Shown: positions 9,431-18,469, numbered from the stretch's first letter. The stretch is DNA of 64,000 bases from Aeromonas sp. RU39B (GCF_900156095.1 NZ_FTMJ01000001.1:372001-436000), one strand, 5' to 3'. Translations and numbers: made by a program. The notes: generated by a model from the sequence alone, not told the origin.

Positions 9431-10123
9431 ATGGACTTTTCGATCATTCTCAAGGAGTGGCCGACCTACTGGGAGGGGTTTTACACCACCGTCTGGCTGG
9501 TGCTGGTCTCGCTCATCTTTGGCCTGTTGCTGGCGGTGCCCCTTGGTGTGCTGCGCACCAGCCGTAACTGGTTTATCCGCTTTCCGATCTGGGCCTATAT
9601 CTACTTCTTTCGCGGCACGCCGCTGCTCGTGCAGCTGTTTATCATCTATTACGGCGCTTCCCAGTGGCCCTGGCTGCGTCAAAGCATCGCCTGGGATCTC
9701 TTCTCCCAAGCCTGGTTCTGCGCACTACTGGCCTTTACGTTAAATACCGGTGCCTACACCGCCGAGATTGTGCGCGGCGCGGTGCACAACATGCCCAAAG
9801 GGCAGATTGAGGCGGCGCTGGCGTTTGGTATGAGCCGCTGGCAATGCCTGACTCGCATCATCCTGCCCAACTCGTTTCGCCGTGCGCTGCCGGCCTACAG
9901 CAACGAGGTGATCTTTATGCTGCAGGGCTCGGCGGTGGCAGGCATTATCACCATCGTTGATTTGACCGGTGCGGCGCGCATTATTAATGCCCGCTACTAC
10001 AGCCCGTTTGAAGCATTCCTCACCGCCGGCATGCTCTACATGCTGATCACCTTTGTGATTGTCTGGCTGTTTCGCAAACTCGAAAAACGCTGGCACGCCC
10101 ACCTCAAGCCGCGCACCGTGTGA
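9431..10123 (+). CDS. artM: Basic amino acid ABC transporter permease (ArtM/HisM type)
   Basis: The 230-residue inner-membrane protein has the N-terminus typical of HisM/ArtM, the FRGTPLLVQLFIIYYG segment and an EAA loop in IEAALAFGMSRWQCLTRIILP. It begins 3 bases after the artQ stop, so the two permeases are translationally linked. It forms the second half of the import channel. A strong hairpin terminator follows, closing the four-gene operon. Confidence 0.9.
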   Translation: MDFSIILKEWPTYWEGFYTTVWLVLVSLIFGLLLAVPLGVLRTSRNWFIRFPIWAYIYFFRGTPLLVQLFIIYYGASQWPWLRQSIAWDLFSQAWFCALLAFTLNTGAYTAEIVRGAVHNMPKGQIEAALAFGMSRWQCLTRIILPNSFRRALPAYSNEVIFMLQGSAVAGIITIVDLTGAARIINARYYSPFEAFLTAGMLYMLITFVIVWLFRKLEKRWHAHLKPRTV

Positions 10124-10141
10124 GTGCTGCGTAAAATCAAC

Positions 10142-10165
10142 AAGGCCATCCCTCGGGATGGCCTT
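10142..10165. terminator. Terminator between artM and rmlC
   Basis: Stem AAGGCCATCC, loop CTCG, stem GGATGGCCTT, then TGGTTT on the plus strand; on the minus strand TGTTGATTTT follows. It can serve both converging genes. Confidence 0.8.
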
Positions 10166-10191
10166 GGTTTATCGGCGTTTAACCCAGCGGG

Positions 10192-10740
10192 TCACACCAG
10201 CTCGGCGTCCTGCAGGCGCACCGCCAGCCGATCCTTTTCCGAGAGCAGCAGCGGCGCATCCATGGCTGGCCACTCAATGCCAATCGCCGGATCGTTCCAG
10301 GCGATGCTGCGCTCGCTCTGCGGCGCATAGTAATCGGTGGTTTTGTAGAGAAACTCGGCGTGCTCGCTCAAGGTCACAAAACCGTGGGCGAGCCCGGCCG
10401 GGATCCACAGTTGGCGCTTGTTGTCGCCACTTAAGTGAACGCCGACCCACTGGCCAAAGGTGGGGCTGTCTTTGCGAATATCCACGGCCACATCATACAC
10501 CTCGCCAGCTACGCAGCGCACCAGCTTGCCCTGAGCGTGGGGCGCCAGCTGATAGTGCAGACCGCGCAGTACCCCCTTGGCCGACTTGGAGTGGTTGTCC
10601 TGCACAAAGTTGACCGGTGCGCCGACGGCGGCCTCAAAACGCTGCTGGTTAAAGCTCTCGAAGAAAAAGCCGCGTTCGTCGCCAAAGACCTTCGGCTCGA
10701 TGATAAAAACGCCTGCAATGGCGGTGTTGATGATGTTCAT
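10192..10740 (-). CDS. rmlC: dTDP-4-dehydrorhamnose 3,5-epimerase
   Basis: At 182 residues the protein has the family length. It catalyses the third step of dTDP-L-rhamnose synthesis. Family motifs are FGDERGFFFESFN, QDNHSKSAKGVLRGLHYQ with the catalytic His62, the active-site Lys72 region QGKLVRCVAGEVYDVAVD, IPAGLAHGFVTLSE and SIAWNDPAIGIEWP. The ATG at 10740 begins the family N-terminus; the frame continues 63 codons upstream without similarity. The gene is alone here: rmlA, rmlB and rmlD are not in the window, although rmlC normally sits with them in a polysaccharide locus. Confidence 0.95.
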   Translation of the reverse strand: MNIINTAIAGVFIIEPKVFGDERGFFFESFNQQRFEAAVGAPVNFVQDNHSKSAKGVLRGLHYQLAPHAQGKLVRCVAGEVYDVAVDIRKDSPTFGQWVGVHLSGDNKRQLWIPAGLAHGFVTLSEHAEFLYKTTDYYAPQSERSIAWNDPAIGIEWPAMDAPLLLSEKDRLAVRLQDAELV

Positions 10741-10903
10741 GCTGAATCTCTTCGCGTGATCACAAGGTTGGTGACGGGGCAGCATATCAGGTTCGCGGCA
10801 ATGGGTGGGAGACACCTGCTGCGCTGGCGCCTGATCCTGCCAACAAAAGCGCATACGATAGGCAATGGTGTGGCAGCAGACAACCATGAGTCTGGATAAA
10901 CCA

Positions 10904-11587
10904 TCACGGTCCCAGATATTCCCGATCATAGAAGGTCGCTACCCAGTGTGGGCGATAGACCACCAGCAGCGTGGTGCTCATGCCACTGAGCAAGGCTTCG
11001 GGAAACAGCAGCAGCGGCAGGATGGCCAGATAGTGATCGCTGACAATCTGCCAGCTGTAGTGCGCTTGCCACAGCATCCAACCCGCAGTCGTGAGCACAT
11101 GGACCGCCATAGTGAGCGCACCGCCAAGAAAGGCCACGACAAACAGATAGACAAACAGATGGCGGGTGAGCCAGCGGCGGCTGGCCATGCGCACGCCTTC
11201 ACTCACCAGCACGGGCAGCAGGATGGTAAAGAGCAGCGTGCTGCCGAGCAGTGATCCGTTGTCGATGGCAAACGCGCACAGCATCAGCAGCGGCAAGGTC
11301 GCGGCCACCAGCGCCAGGCGCCAGCCCAGCAGCAGGGTGAGGGGGGTGATCCCAAGAAAGTGGACAGTGAGCCCATCGTGCAGCCCGGCGCGCAGCAGCC
11401 ACAGCGGTACCAAGCAAAGGGCAGAGCCCAGCAGCAGGCGCTGATAAAGGGCAGTGGTGAGCAGTTGCTGCCACTGACTGCGCCGCTGGCTAAGCAGGAT
11501 AAACAGGGCGCCCAGCAGCAGTGCCGCCAGCTCACCATCAGTGATGAGCACGTCGCTGGTCAATGGGGCTCGGTGGCTGGCATCCAT
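10904..11587 (-). CDS. CbiM-like integral membrane protein (COG3235 type)
   Basis: This 227-residue protein has about six hydrophobic segments. The pattern DGLTVHFLGITPLTLLLGW, then LLPVLVSEGV, RHLFVYLFVVAFLGGAL and FPEALLSGM, matches a group annotated as energy-coupling-factor permease, related to CbiM but lacking a linked ATPase. The conserved His and Glu inside membrane segments suggest metal handling, but no substrate is established. ATG 11587 has GGGAG upstream; the longest frame runs 15 codons further through the pflA terminator and is rejected. No partner subunits are nearby. Confidence 0.75.
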   Translation of the reverse strand: MDASHRAPLTSDVLITDGELAALLLGALFILLSQRRSQWQQLLTTALYQRLLLGSALCLVPLWLLRAGLHDGLTVHFLGITPLTLLLGWRLALVAATLPLLMLCAFAIDNGSLLGSTLLFTILLPVLVSEGVRMASRRWLTRHLFVYLFVVAFLGGALTMAVHVLTTAGWMLWQAHYSWQIVSDHYLAILPLLLFPEALLSGMSTTLLVVYRPHWVATFYDREYLGP

Positions 11588-11613
11588 GCCTGTCTCCCTC
11601 GCTAGAAACGAAA

Positions 11614-11633
11614 CGTGCGCCCTTGGGCGCACG
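11614..11633 (-). terminator. Terminator after pflA
   Basis: A perfect 9-base stem (CGTGCGCCC and complement) with a 2-base centre. On the minus strand it is followed by TTTCGTTTC, so it ends the pflA transcript before the CbiM-like gene. Confidence 0.75.
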
Positions 11634-11637
11634 CAAC

Positions 11638-12381
11638 TTAATATTTCACGTTGGGGTGATACTGACTCAAGATCCCTTTGATCCGCTCCATGGTATCTTT
11701 TTTAGGCGGATGGATTTCACCGAGTTCATAGGTATCGCCCAGCACTTCCCACTTGTGCTTGCCCAGTTCATGGTAGGGCAGCAACTCAATTTTTTCGACG
11801 CAATCGCCCAACTCGGCGATAAAGCGGCCCAGTCCTTCGGCGCTCTCGTCATCGTCGGTCCAGGTGGGCACCACCACGTAACGAATCCACATCTTCTTGC
11901 CAAGGCGGGCTAGATGACGGGCGAACTCGAGGGTGTAGCGATTACTGACGTGGGTCAGCGGAATATGCTTGTCGTCGTTGATCTGCTTGATGTCGAGCAG
12001 GACCAGATCGGTCACGGCCAACACGGCGTCGAGCTGCGCGTCGTAGTTGCGCACAAAGCCGTTTGTATCAAGGCAGGTATGAATACCTTCAGCCTTACAG
12101 GCGGCAAACAGCTCGGCGACAAAGGCCTGTTGCAGCATGGCCTCGCCCCCGGAGGCGGTCACCCCACCGCCCGAGGCATTAATAAAGTGGCGATAGCTGG
12201 TGATGTCTTTCATCAGCTCGGGTACGGTCACTTCGCGGCCACCATCGGTGTCCCAGGTGTCGCGGTTGTGGCAATACTTGCAGCGCATCAGGCAGCCCTG
12301 CAAAAAGACGATGAAACGGATCCCGGGTCCGTCGACAGTACCGCAGGTCTCCACTGAGTGGATCCGACCAATCACAGACAT
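11638..12381 (-). CDS. pflA: Pyruvate formate-lyase 1-activating enzyme
   Basis: This 247-residue radical SAM enzyme binds its 4Fe-4S cluster through Cys30, Cys34 and Cys37 (CLMRCKYC). It uses S-adenosylmethionine to create the glycyl radical on pyruvate formate-lyase during anaerobic growth. [20 protein letters not shown] precedes the cluster, and [15 protein letters not shown] and CLDTNGF follow, all as in E. coli PflA (246 residues). The ATG at 12381 has GGAG with a 6-base spacer. The target gene pflB is not in the window, although pflA usually follows it directly. Confidence 0.95.
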   Translation of the reverse strand: MSVIGRIHSVETCGTVDGPGIRFIVFLQGCLMRCKYCHNRDTWDTDGGREVTVPELMKDITSYRHFINASGGGVTASGGEAMLQQAFVAELFAACKAEGIHTCLDTNGFVRNYDAQLDAVLAVTDLVLLDIKQINDDKHIPLTHVSNRYTLEFARHLARLGKKMWIRYVVVPTWTDDDESAEGLGRFIAELGDCVEKIELLPYHELGKHKWEVLGDTYELGEIHPPKKDTMERIKGILSQYHPNVKY

Positions 12382-12414
12382 AGTGAGCTCCAGATATTCA
12401 TTTTGCCTGCCATT

Positions 12415-15369
12415 TTAGGGCAAAACCGGATTGCGATCACCCGTGGCCTCGATACCGAGGTACTCCTCAAGGGCGCGAACCGGTAGCGGGCGACAGCGCA
12501 AGAACCCCTGAAAGTGCTGGCACCCGATTTCGCCGAGCACCCGCAGTTGGGCCTCTTCTTCCACCCCTTCGGCAATCACGGTGAAGTGGAACACCCTTGA
12601 GAGCTCGACGATGGCGCGCACCAGTGCCCGGTCTTGCACGCTGTGAGCCAGTGTCTGGATAAAAGTGCGATCGAGCTTGACCTCATCGGCGGGCAGATCG
12701 CGCAGATAAGCCAGCGACGAGTAGCCGGTGCCAAAATCGTCAATCGAGAGCAGTACACCAAGCTCTTTGAGTCGGTTCATCCGGGTAATCCCCTCTTCGC
12801 GCTGCTCAAGGATCACCGACTCGGTGATTTCCAGCATCAGGCGCGAGGGTGGCAGTCCGGTGTCGCGCAGCACGTACTCTACCTGGGTCAGGAACGAGGG
12901 ATTATGGAACTGGCGGGCACTGACGTTAACCGACAGCTGGGGGATCTCGATGCCGCGACTGAGCCAGTGGGCAAATTGGGCACAGGCGCTTTTCAGCACC
13001 CAAAAGCCCAAATCTTCGATAAGACCGCTCTCTTCGGCCACCGGAATAAATTCGCCGGGCGGAATCATACTGCCATCGGGCCGCTGCCAGCGTAGCAGTG
13101 CTTCAACCCCGCTCAGCGCCCCGCTATCGACACGGAACTGAGGCTGAAAATGCAGCAAAAACTCATCATGGCGCAGGGCATCGCGCAGCTGGTTGTTGAT
13201 GGCAAGGCGGCTTTTTTCCTGCTCGGCCATGCGCGGCGTGAAGAAAGCAAACTGGCCCTGGCCGGTTCGCTTGGCCATATGTGAAGCCGTGTCGGCCTGC
13301 TGCAAGACGGTCAAATAGTCGAGCTCGCCGGCACTGAACAGGCTCACACCAATGCTGGCCGAGCAGTGCAGTTTGTTCTCGGCGATAGTAAAAGGCTGAC
13401 GAAACAGTCCGATCACCTCGCGGGTAAAGTGCTCGGCCAGAATCTTGGCCGTGACCAACCCGTTCCCCAGCGCGGTAAACAGCAGCAAGAACTCGTCCCC
13501 CGAGCTTCTGCCAAGCACCAGATTTTCTTGTGGCAGGCTGTGCAGGCGCTCTACCACGGCCTTGAGCAGTTCATCGCCCGCCTTGTGGCCAAGAGAGTCG
13601 TTGATCGCCTTGAAGTTGTCGAGATCCAGATGCAGCAGTGCCCCCCACTGACCATCTTGGCCTTGCAGGGCGCTCTTGAGACTGGCCAGCATGCTGCTGC
13701 GGTTACTGAGCCCGGTCAGCTCATCAAAGTAAGCCAGACGCTGGATATATTGCTGCGCTTCACGCTCCTGGGTGATGTCGGTGAAACTGCACACATAGTG
13801 GGTGAGATTGCCCAGTGGCGAGAAGACGCCGCTGACTTGCAGTCGCACCGGAAACAGGCGTCCCTCTTTGTTAAGACACTGCTCTTCACCGCGCCAGTAG
13901 CCTTGGGTTAGCACCGCTCCTTCGATGCGGCTGGGCAGGTCATCACCGTAGTAGCTCGGGCGCAGCCGTCTGACCGGCTGCCACAACACATCGCCCGGCG
14001 TAAAGCCACTGATACGGGTAAAGGCGCGGTTGACCTTGAGCACTTCACCGCGCATGTCACAGACCAGCAGTGCCTCATAGGTTTCAAAGGCCACCTCCGC
14101 CAGGCGCAGAGCATCTTCGTTGGCCAGTCGCTCAATTTCGATGGCGGTGCGGGGGCCAAGCTCAATCAGGCGATCCATCAGCGGCAGCGGCTCGTCGAGC
14201 GGCTCGGCCAGCAACAGGGTGATCTGCCCCATGACCCGGCCATCGGGCGCTTTGAGTGGCACCCCCAAATAGGCGGCGGCCCCGGTGGCGTTCAATTTGT
14301 GCGCCTGCGGATAGCGGCTGGCGATATTGTCGATATAAAGGGCTTGGCCGGCATCAAGGACCTCCTGAGAGGGGCCGGGCTCTAATGCCATCGGTGGCGC
14401 CGGTTGCGGCTCACCATCCATCTCCATGTAGCGCGGGATGATCCAGAGCGTGTCATGGCGCACCTGGTATTCACCCACCCAGCCGCTTTGTACCTTGGCC
14501 TGGCGTTGACACCAACCGAGCAGGTTACGGCAGTAGTCGATGCCGGTGCTGTAGAGCAGTGGACAATCTGCACTCGGCTCTTCTACCGGGTTGGGCTGCG
14601 ACTCGCTGGCCGGTTGCCATTGTCCCAGCTGCTGAGCGCAGTAACGTGCCAGCTGCAGCAAATCGTCGCTTATCGGCATGGGTGTGAGGTATTCGAGGGA
14701 TACCATGCCCAGTAAGCGCTCGCCCTCTTTGAGGGCCGCATCAAGGCGCGAACAAACGCCGTGCCCGGCAAGATAGGTGTGCTGCGCCAGCATTGGCTGG
14801 TGCGTGCACTCGGAAAAACTGAGCGAGCCGCGGCTGCGCAAGGTGCGCAGGTAGCGGCTATCCCCCTTGAATGGGAACAGGGCACCCTTGACGCCCAGCT
14901 GATAGATAGGGGTCAATAGGTCGCCGTCGTCGAAATGCCAGACGATCAAGCGGTCGGCCTCTGCACCATCACGCAGGGCCGCCAACATGGCGGCCTGCTG
15001 ACCACGGCTGGCCAGTTGGCCGAGTTTGGGTAGCAGCAGAGCGAGGTCGGGCGGCTCGAGGTGGCGGCTTTGCTGCAGGCAGACCAGCCAAAAGTTGCCC
15101 TGCTCGGGGGAGAGCGACACCAGCCATTCACGGCCCAGGGCCTGGATGCGTAGCTGACCGCCACTGCCACTGTAAAGCTGGGCTTCAATGGGTTCACGCA
15201 ACACCTGCGGCAACTGGGCCGGCCAAGGCTGGCGCGGTTCATCGAGCCAGTAGAGCGGCGTCTGCATCACATCGGTCAGTGCCACCAGTCGCTGGCTTCG
15301 CATATCCAGGCGAAAGAACAGTGGCATGGGGCGCAGGGGTGTGAGCACACTCAGGGCGGTGGAGGACAT
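12415..15369 (-). CDS. GAF-PAS-GGDEF-EAL cyclic-di-GMP signalling protein
   Basis: This 984-residue protein has no membrane segment. A poorly conserved N-terminal half includes a GAF-like region around residues 280-410. A PAS domain follows (about 425-535, with FETYEALLVCDMRG and a PAC-type end YVCSFTDITQERE), then GGDEF (about 545-710) and EAL (about 730-970). The GGDEF site reads SGDEF (623-627), so cyclase activity is uncertain. The EAL domain looks catalytically complete: EALLR (756-760), an ITESVI segment, IDDFGTGYSSL, KLDRTF and AEGVEE. It is probably a c-di-GMP phosphodiesterase, perhaps with a regulatory GGDEF. ATG 15369 was preferred over a TTG 16 codons upstream; neither has a strong ribosome binding site. 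Confidence 0.9.
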   Translation of the reverse strand: MSSTALSVLTPLRPMPLFFRLDMRSQRLVALTDVMQTPLYWLDEPRQPWPAQLPQVLREPIEAQLYSGSGGQLRIQALGREWLVSLSPEQGNFWLVCLQQSRHLEPPDLALLLPKLGQLASRGQQAAMLAALRDGAEADRLIVWHFDDGDLLTPIYQLGVKGALFPFKGDSRYLRTLRSRGSLSFSECTHQPMLAQHTYLAGHGVCSRLDAALKEGERLLGMVSLEYLTPMPISDDLLQLARYCAQQLGQWQPASESQPNPVEEPSADCPLLYSTGIDYCRNLLGWCQRQAKVQSGWVGEYQVRHDTLWIIPRYMEMDGEPQPAPPMALEPGPSQEVLDAGQALYIDNIASRYPQAHKLNATGAAAYLGVPLKAPDGRVMGQITLLLAEPLDEPLPLMDRLIELGPRTAIEIERLANEDALRLAEVAFETYEALLVCDMRGEVLKVNRAFTRISGFTPGDVLWQPVRRLRPSYYGDDLPSRIEGAVLTQGYWRGEEQCLNKEGRLFPVRLQVSGVFSPLGNLTHYVCSFTDITQEREAQQYIQRLAYFDELTGLSNRSSMLASLKSALQGQDGQWGALLHLDLDNFKAINDSLGHKAGDELLKAVVERLHSLPQENLVLGRSSGDEFLLLFTALGNGLVTAKILAEHFTREVIGLFRQPFTIAENKLHCSASIGVSLFSAGELDYLTVLQQADTASHMAKRTGQGQFAFFTPRMAEQEKSRLAINNQLRDALRHDEFLLHFQPQFRVDSGALSGVEALLRWQRPDGSMIPPGEFIPVAEESGLIEDLGFWVLKSACAQFAHWLSRGIEIPQLSVNVSARQFHNPSFLTQVEYVLRDTGLPPSRLMLEITESVILEQREEGITRMNRLKELGVLLSIDDFGTGYSSLAYLRDLPADEVKLDRTFIQTLAHSVQDRALVRAIVELSRVFHFTVIAEGVEEEAQLRVLGEIGCQHFQGFLRCRPLPVRALEEYLGIEATGDRNPVLP

Positions 15370-15428
15370 GGGCCAGATAACATCCTGTTGACATTCCAGA
15401 GAGTCAGAATACTCCAAATGATGTGGAA

Positions 15429-15440
15429 ACGAAATTTCGT
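15429..15440. promoter_or_regulatory. 12-base palindrome in the GGDEF/EAL-persulfide reductase divergent region
   Basis: ACGAAATTTCGT is a perfect palindrome 9 bases from a second, longer inverted repeat. It may be a separate operator or part of a promoter; nothing else is known from sequence. Confidence 0.3.
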
Positions 15441-15447
15441 TGAAATG

Positions 15448-15469
15448 TAAATTAGAAAGATCTAATTTA
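15448..15469. promoter_or_regulatory. BigR/ArsR-type operator-like inverted repeat
   Basis: A perfect 9-4-9 inverted repeat: TAAATTAGA, AAGA, TCTAATTTA. It ends 30 bases before the persulfide reductase start. The ATTAG...CTAAT arrangement resembles operators described for persulfide-sensing ArsR-family repressors such as BigR. The match is by eye. Confidence 0.45.
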
Positions 15470-15499
15470 TTGCAACCCTATGGAAACGGAGGCTTTATC

Positions 15500-17149
15500 A
15501 TGACGCGGATCCTGATTGTCGGTGGTGTGGCCGGCGGTGCTTCGGCCGCGGCCCGGGCTCGTCGTATGGACGAGCATGCCGAGATCATTGTGTTTGAACG
15601 CGGTGAATTTATCAGCTTTGCCAACTGCGGCCTGCCTTATCACATCGGCGGCGATATCCCGTCGCGCGATGCCCTCCTGTTGCAAACCCCCCAGAGCTTC
15701 AAGCGCCGTTTCAACGTCGAGGTGCGGGTGTTCAGTGACGTCGTCGCCATTGACCGGGCTGCCCGCACGATTCGGGTGCGCGATCTGGCGCGCGGTGAAG
15801 AGTATCAGGAGCACTACGACAAGCTGCTGCTAAGCCCTGGTGCAGCACCAGTTCGCCCGCCATTGCCGGGCATCGATGCACCGGGGGTGCTGACGCTGCG
15901 CAATATTCCCGACATGGACCGCATTCTGGCCGCGCTGGCGCACAACCGGCCAGAGCATGTCACGGTCGTCGGCGGCGGTTTTATCGGCCTCGAGATGATG
16001 GAGGCGCTGCATCAGCGCGGCTTGCCGGTCACCTTGCTGGAGCTTTCTGATCAGGTGATGGCGCCAGTGGATCGGGAGATGGCCGCCATGCTGCATGCCC
16101 GCATCCGCGAAGCCGGGGTCAGTCTGCGGCTTCGCACCGGTCTCAATGCCATTGAGCATATCGAACCGGCTGGCCTGCGGTTACATCTGGGGGATGGCTC
16201 GACCCTTGATACGGGCCTGATCATCCTGGCCATTGGTGTGAAACCCGAGACCCTGCTTGCATCAAAGGCCGGGCTTGAACTTGGACCGCGCGGTGGCATC
16301 AAGGTCGATGCCGACATGCGCACCTCGGATCCGGATATTTTCGCGGTGGGTGATGCCATTGAAGAGCTCGATTTTGTCACCGGCGAGCCGGCTCTGGTGC
16401 CGCTGGCTGGCCCGGCTAACCGGCAGGGGCGGATCGCGGCTGACAATATGCTGGGGCGCAGCGAGCAGTATCACAAGACGCAGGGGACGGCGATCTGCAA
16501 GGTGTTTGACTTGGCGGTAGCCTGCACCGGACTTAACGAAAAGCGGCTGCGTCAGCTCGGTATGGCCTATGAAAAGGTTTATGTCCATCCGGGCAGTCAC
16601 GCCGGTTACTACCCTGGGGCGCAGCCGGTCAGCCTCAAGCTGCTGTTTGCTCCGGATGGCCGGATCCTGGGGGCTCAAGCGGTGGGCAAAGATGGCATCG
16701 ACAAGCGGATCGACGTCTTGGCGGTGGCCCAGCGCGCTGGCATGACGGTCTATCAGCTGCAGGATTTGGAGCTCACCTACGCGCCGCCCTTTGGCTCGGC
16801 CAAGGACGTCATCAACATGGCCGGCTTTGTGGCGAGTAATCATCTGAAGGGGGACTCCCCAGTGTGTCACGTTAGCGACGTGCAAGCACTGCGCCCCGAT
16901 CAGCTGGTGCTGGATGTGCGCAACCCCGGCGAGCTGGAAAAACTGGGGCGTATTCCCGGAGCCATAAATATTCCCCTCGATGAGCTGCGCGGCCGCCTTG
17001 GCGAGCTGCCCAAAGATAAAGAGCTCATCATCAGTTGTCAGGTGGGGCTACGGGGTCATGTGGCCACCCGCATGCTGGTGCAGCATGGCTTTAAGGCGAA
17101 AAACCTCTCCGGTGGCTTTAAAACCTGGCAGATGGCCACCGCCGAGTAA
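15500..17149 (+). CDS. CoA-disulfide/persulfide reductase with C-terminal rhodanese domain
   Basis: This 549-residue flavoprotein joins a CoA-disulfide reductase module (about 1-445) to a rhodanese domain (about 460-549). The FAD-binding motif is ILIVGGVAGGASAA; the redox cysteine is Cys43 in FANCGLPYH; the NAD(P)H site is VTVVGGGFIGLEMMEAL; and IFAVGDAIEE lies at the flavin. The rhodanese active cysteine is Cys513 in ISCQVGLR. Fusions of this kind reduce CoA disulfides, CoA persulfide or polysulfide with NAD(P)H in the cytoplasm and act in sulfane-sulfur metabolism. ATG 15500 has GGAGG 7 bases upstream. An ArsR-type operator-like repeat precedes it, suggesting induction by reactive sulfur. 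Confidence 0.92.
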   Translation: MTRILIVGGVAGGASAAARARRMDEHAEIIVFERGEFISFANCGLPYHIGGDIPSRDALLLQTPQSFKRRFNVEVRVFSDVVAIDRAARTIRVRDLARGEEYQEHYDKLLLSPGAAPVRPPLPGIDAPGVLTLRNIPDMDRILAALAHNRPEHVTVVGGGFIGLEMMEALHQRGLPVTLLELSDQVMAPVDREMAAMLHARIREAGVSLRLRTGLNAIEHIEPAGLRLHLGDGSTLDTGLIILAIGVKPETLLASKAGLELGPRGGIKVDADMRTSDPDIFAVGDAIEELDFVTGEPALVPLAGPANRQGRIAADNMLGRSEQYHKTQGTAICKVFDLAVACTGLNEKRLRQLGMAYEKVYVHPGSHAGYYPGAQPVSLKLLFAPDGRILGAQAVGKDGIDKRIDVLAVAQRAGMTVYQLQDLELTYAPPFGSAKDVINMAGFVASNHLKGDSPVCHVSDVQALRPDQLVLDVRNPGELEKLGRIPGAINIPLDELRGRLGELPKDKELIISCQVGLRGHVATRMLVQHGFKAKNLSGGFKTWQMATAE

Positions 17150-17184
17150 GGCAATCGGGCAACAAAGCGTATAGACAATGCAGT

Positions 17185-17216
17185 GGGGCGACATGGGCCG
17201 CCCCGTTTTTTTTTTT
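17185..17216 (+). terminator. Terminator after the persulfide reductase gene
   Basis: Stem GGGGCG/CGCCCC with an 8-base loop, followed by G and eleven T residues. A classical rho-independent terminator. Confidence 0.9.
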
Positions 17217-17257
17217 GGGGCAGTGAACGGGATGTCGGATGCGAAGACGCCGGGCAC

Positions 17258-18238
17258 TTATCCCTGCTGGCGCAGATTACCAAGGCGAGTAAAACCGTGG
17301 CGGCTGCGCTGGTGCAGAAAATGGCTCTTTTTCACCGGTTGAAACTGCAAGGTGGTGAGCCCGTCACAATGGGGACCGCGATAATCGCGCAGGGCATGGA
17401 TCATCGGCATGGCCGCTAGCCGTGTGCTGGCCGAGAGGCACAGGGGGATCTGCACCGCGTCCGGTCCCATAAAGGCGGCCAAGGTGGCGCGGGCGGTCAG
17501 AAAGTGCTCCAGCAATCCCACGTCCGGGTAGCCCGAGTCGAGCATATCAAGCAGCGCTTCGAGGGTCTGGTGAAAGTGGGAGAGTGCGCTGCGATAGCCC
17601 TGCCTGCGGCGAAGATTGAGCAGTTCATCGACCGGCAGTTGCGCCAGCTCGCGCGGGACCGGCAGGCCAATCTCGACAAGAAAACAGTCCTGCCCACCAC
17701 GATGGTGATAGCGTGATTCCAGCAGGTGCAACAGCCGGTCGAGGTAGTCGTGATCGGTGATAAGCACGCCGCCATTGGCCAGTGCCCAGTCGCGGGCCAG
17801 GCGCATTGACAGCAGATTAGCCAGCCGGCGCGCCATCAAGAGGCCCCCCGGAACGGGCGTGGCAAACCCGTGCTCGATACAAAAACGGTGCAACGCCTCA
17901 AGACCGGCCTGCTCGGGGCAAAAGCAGTCATGGTTGCGCCCCTCGCGCCAGCGATGGATAAGCTCGCGGTTGCCATAGACCTTATGGCGGACGAAATCGG
18001 GGGCCAGCAGGCTGGAGAGTTGGGTCAATACGCCAGGCGTCACGCTACCAAAAAACGGCGCACTGGGGGGCGGCGCCAGCAGGTCGCTCTGCTCGCCCAG
18101 GGTACCGAGGGCGCCAAGCAGCCCGCTTTTTTCACTGACAGTGAAGACAAAGGCGAGCTGCTCTAGCCAGAGCAGGGCAAATTTCAGCCAAAGCTCGTCC
18201 CGAACTTCCATGCCCGGATAGTAGATAAAGGTCTTCAT
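17258..18238 (-). CDS. Uncharacterised protein (possible DUF6236-like)
   Basis: I do not recognise a characterised family. The 326-residue protein begins MKTFIYYPGMEVRDELWLKF, a tyrosine-proline opening followed by an aspartate-tryptophan-leucine-lysine pattern that resembles DUF6236 proteins; this is from memory and tentative. It has no signal peptide or membrane segment. Leucine-rich helical stretches dominate, with a central GGVLITDHDYLDRLLHLL segment. It stands alone between the persulfide reductase terminator and thiI, on the opposite strand to both, so it is its own transcription unit. ATG 18238 was chosen because the 32 codons upstream are unlike a protein start. Its position as a solitary gene between core genes makes a strain-variable insertion possible. 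Confidence 0.6.
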   Translation of the reverse strand: MKTFIYYPGMEVRDELWLKFALLWLEQLAFVFTVSEKSGLLGALGTLGEQSDLLAPPPSAPFFGSVTPGVLTQLSSLLAPDFVRHKVYGNRELIHRWREGRNHDCFCPEQAGLEALHRFCIEHGFATPVPGGLLMARRLANLLSMRLARDWALANGGVLITDHDYLDRLLHLLESRYHHRGGQDCFLVEIGLPVPRELAQLPVDELLNLRRRQGYRSALSHFHQTLEALLDMLDSGYPDVGLLEHFLTARATLAAFMGPDAVQIPLCLSASTRLAAMPMIHALRDYRGPHCDGLTTLQFQPVKKSHFLHQRSRHGFTRLGNLRQQG

Positions 18239-18463
18239 GACGGTGATCGGTTGCTGCGCGAGGCCCGCACTATAGCGGCTCGCTGGCAGGCTCGCAAATT
18301 GCCGGCGCGCGCCCAACCCAGGACGTGATGGCAAACGTATTTGTGCATGTGATCATCCCTGATGGGTCCTTCCAGGGGTATTGTGAGCGAACATCACTCA
18401 GAATGAACCCTCGCTGGTGAGATAATATCCACACCGTCACTATGTCAGCGGGAACAGGTTTGC

Positions 18464-18469
18464 TATAAT
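18464..18469 (+). promoter_or_regulatory. Extended -10 promoter element of thiI
   Basis: TGCTATAAT is an extended -10 with a perfect TATAAT hexamer 35 bases upstream of the thiI start. The -35 region is weak, as is common with extended -10 promoters. Confidence 0.65.
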
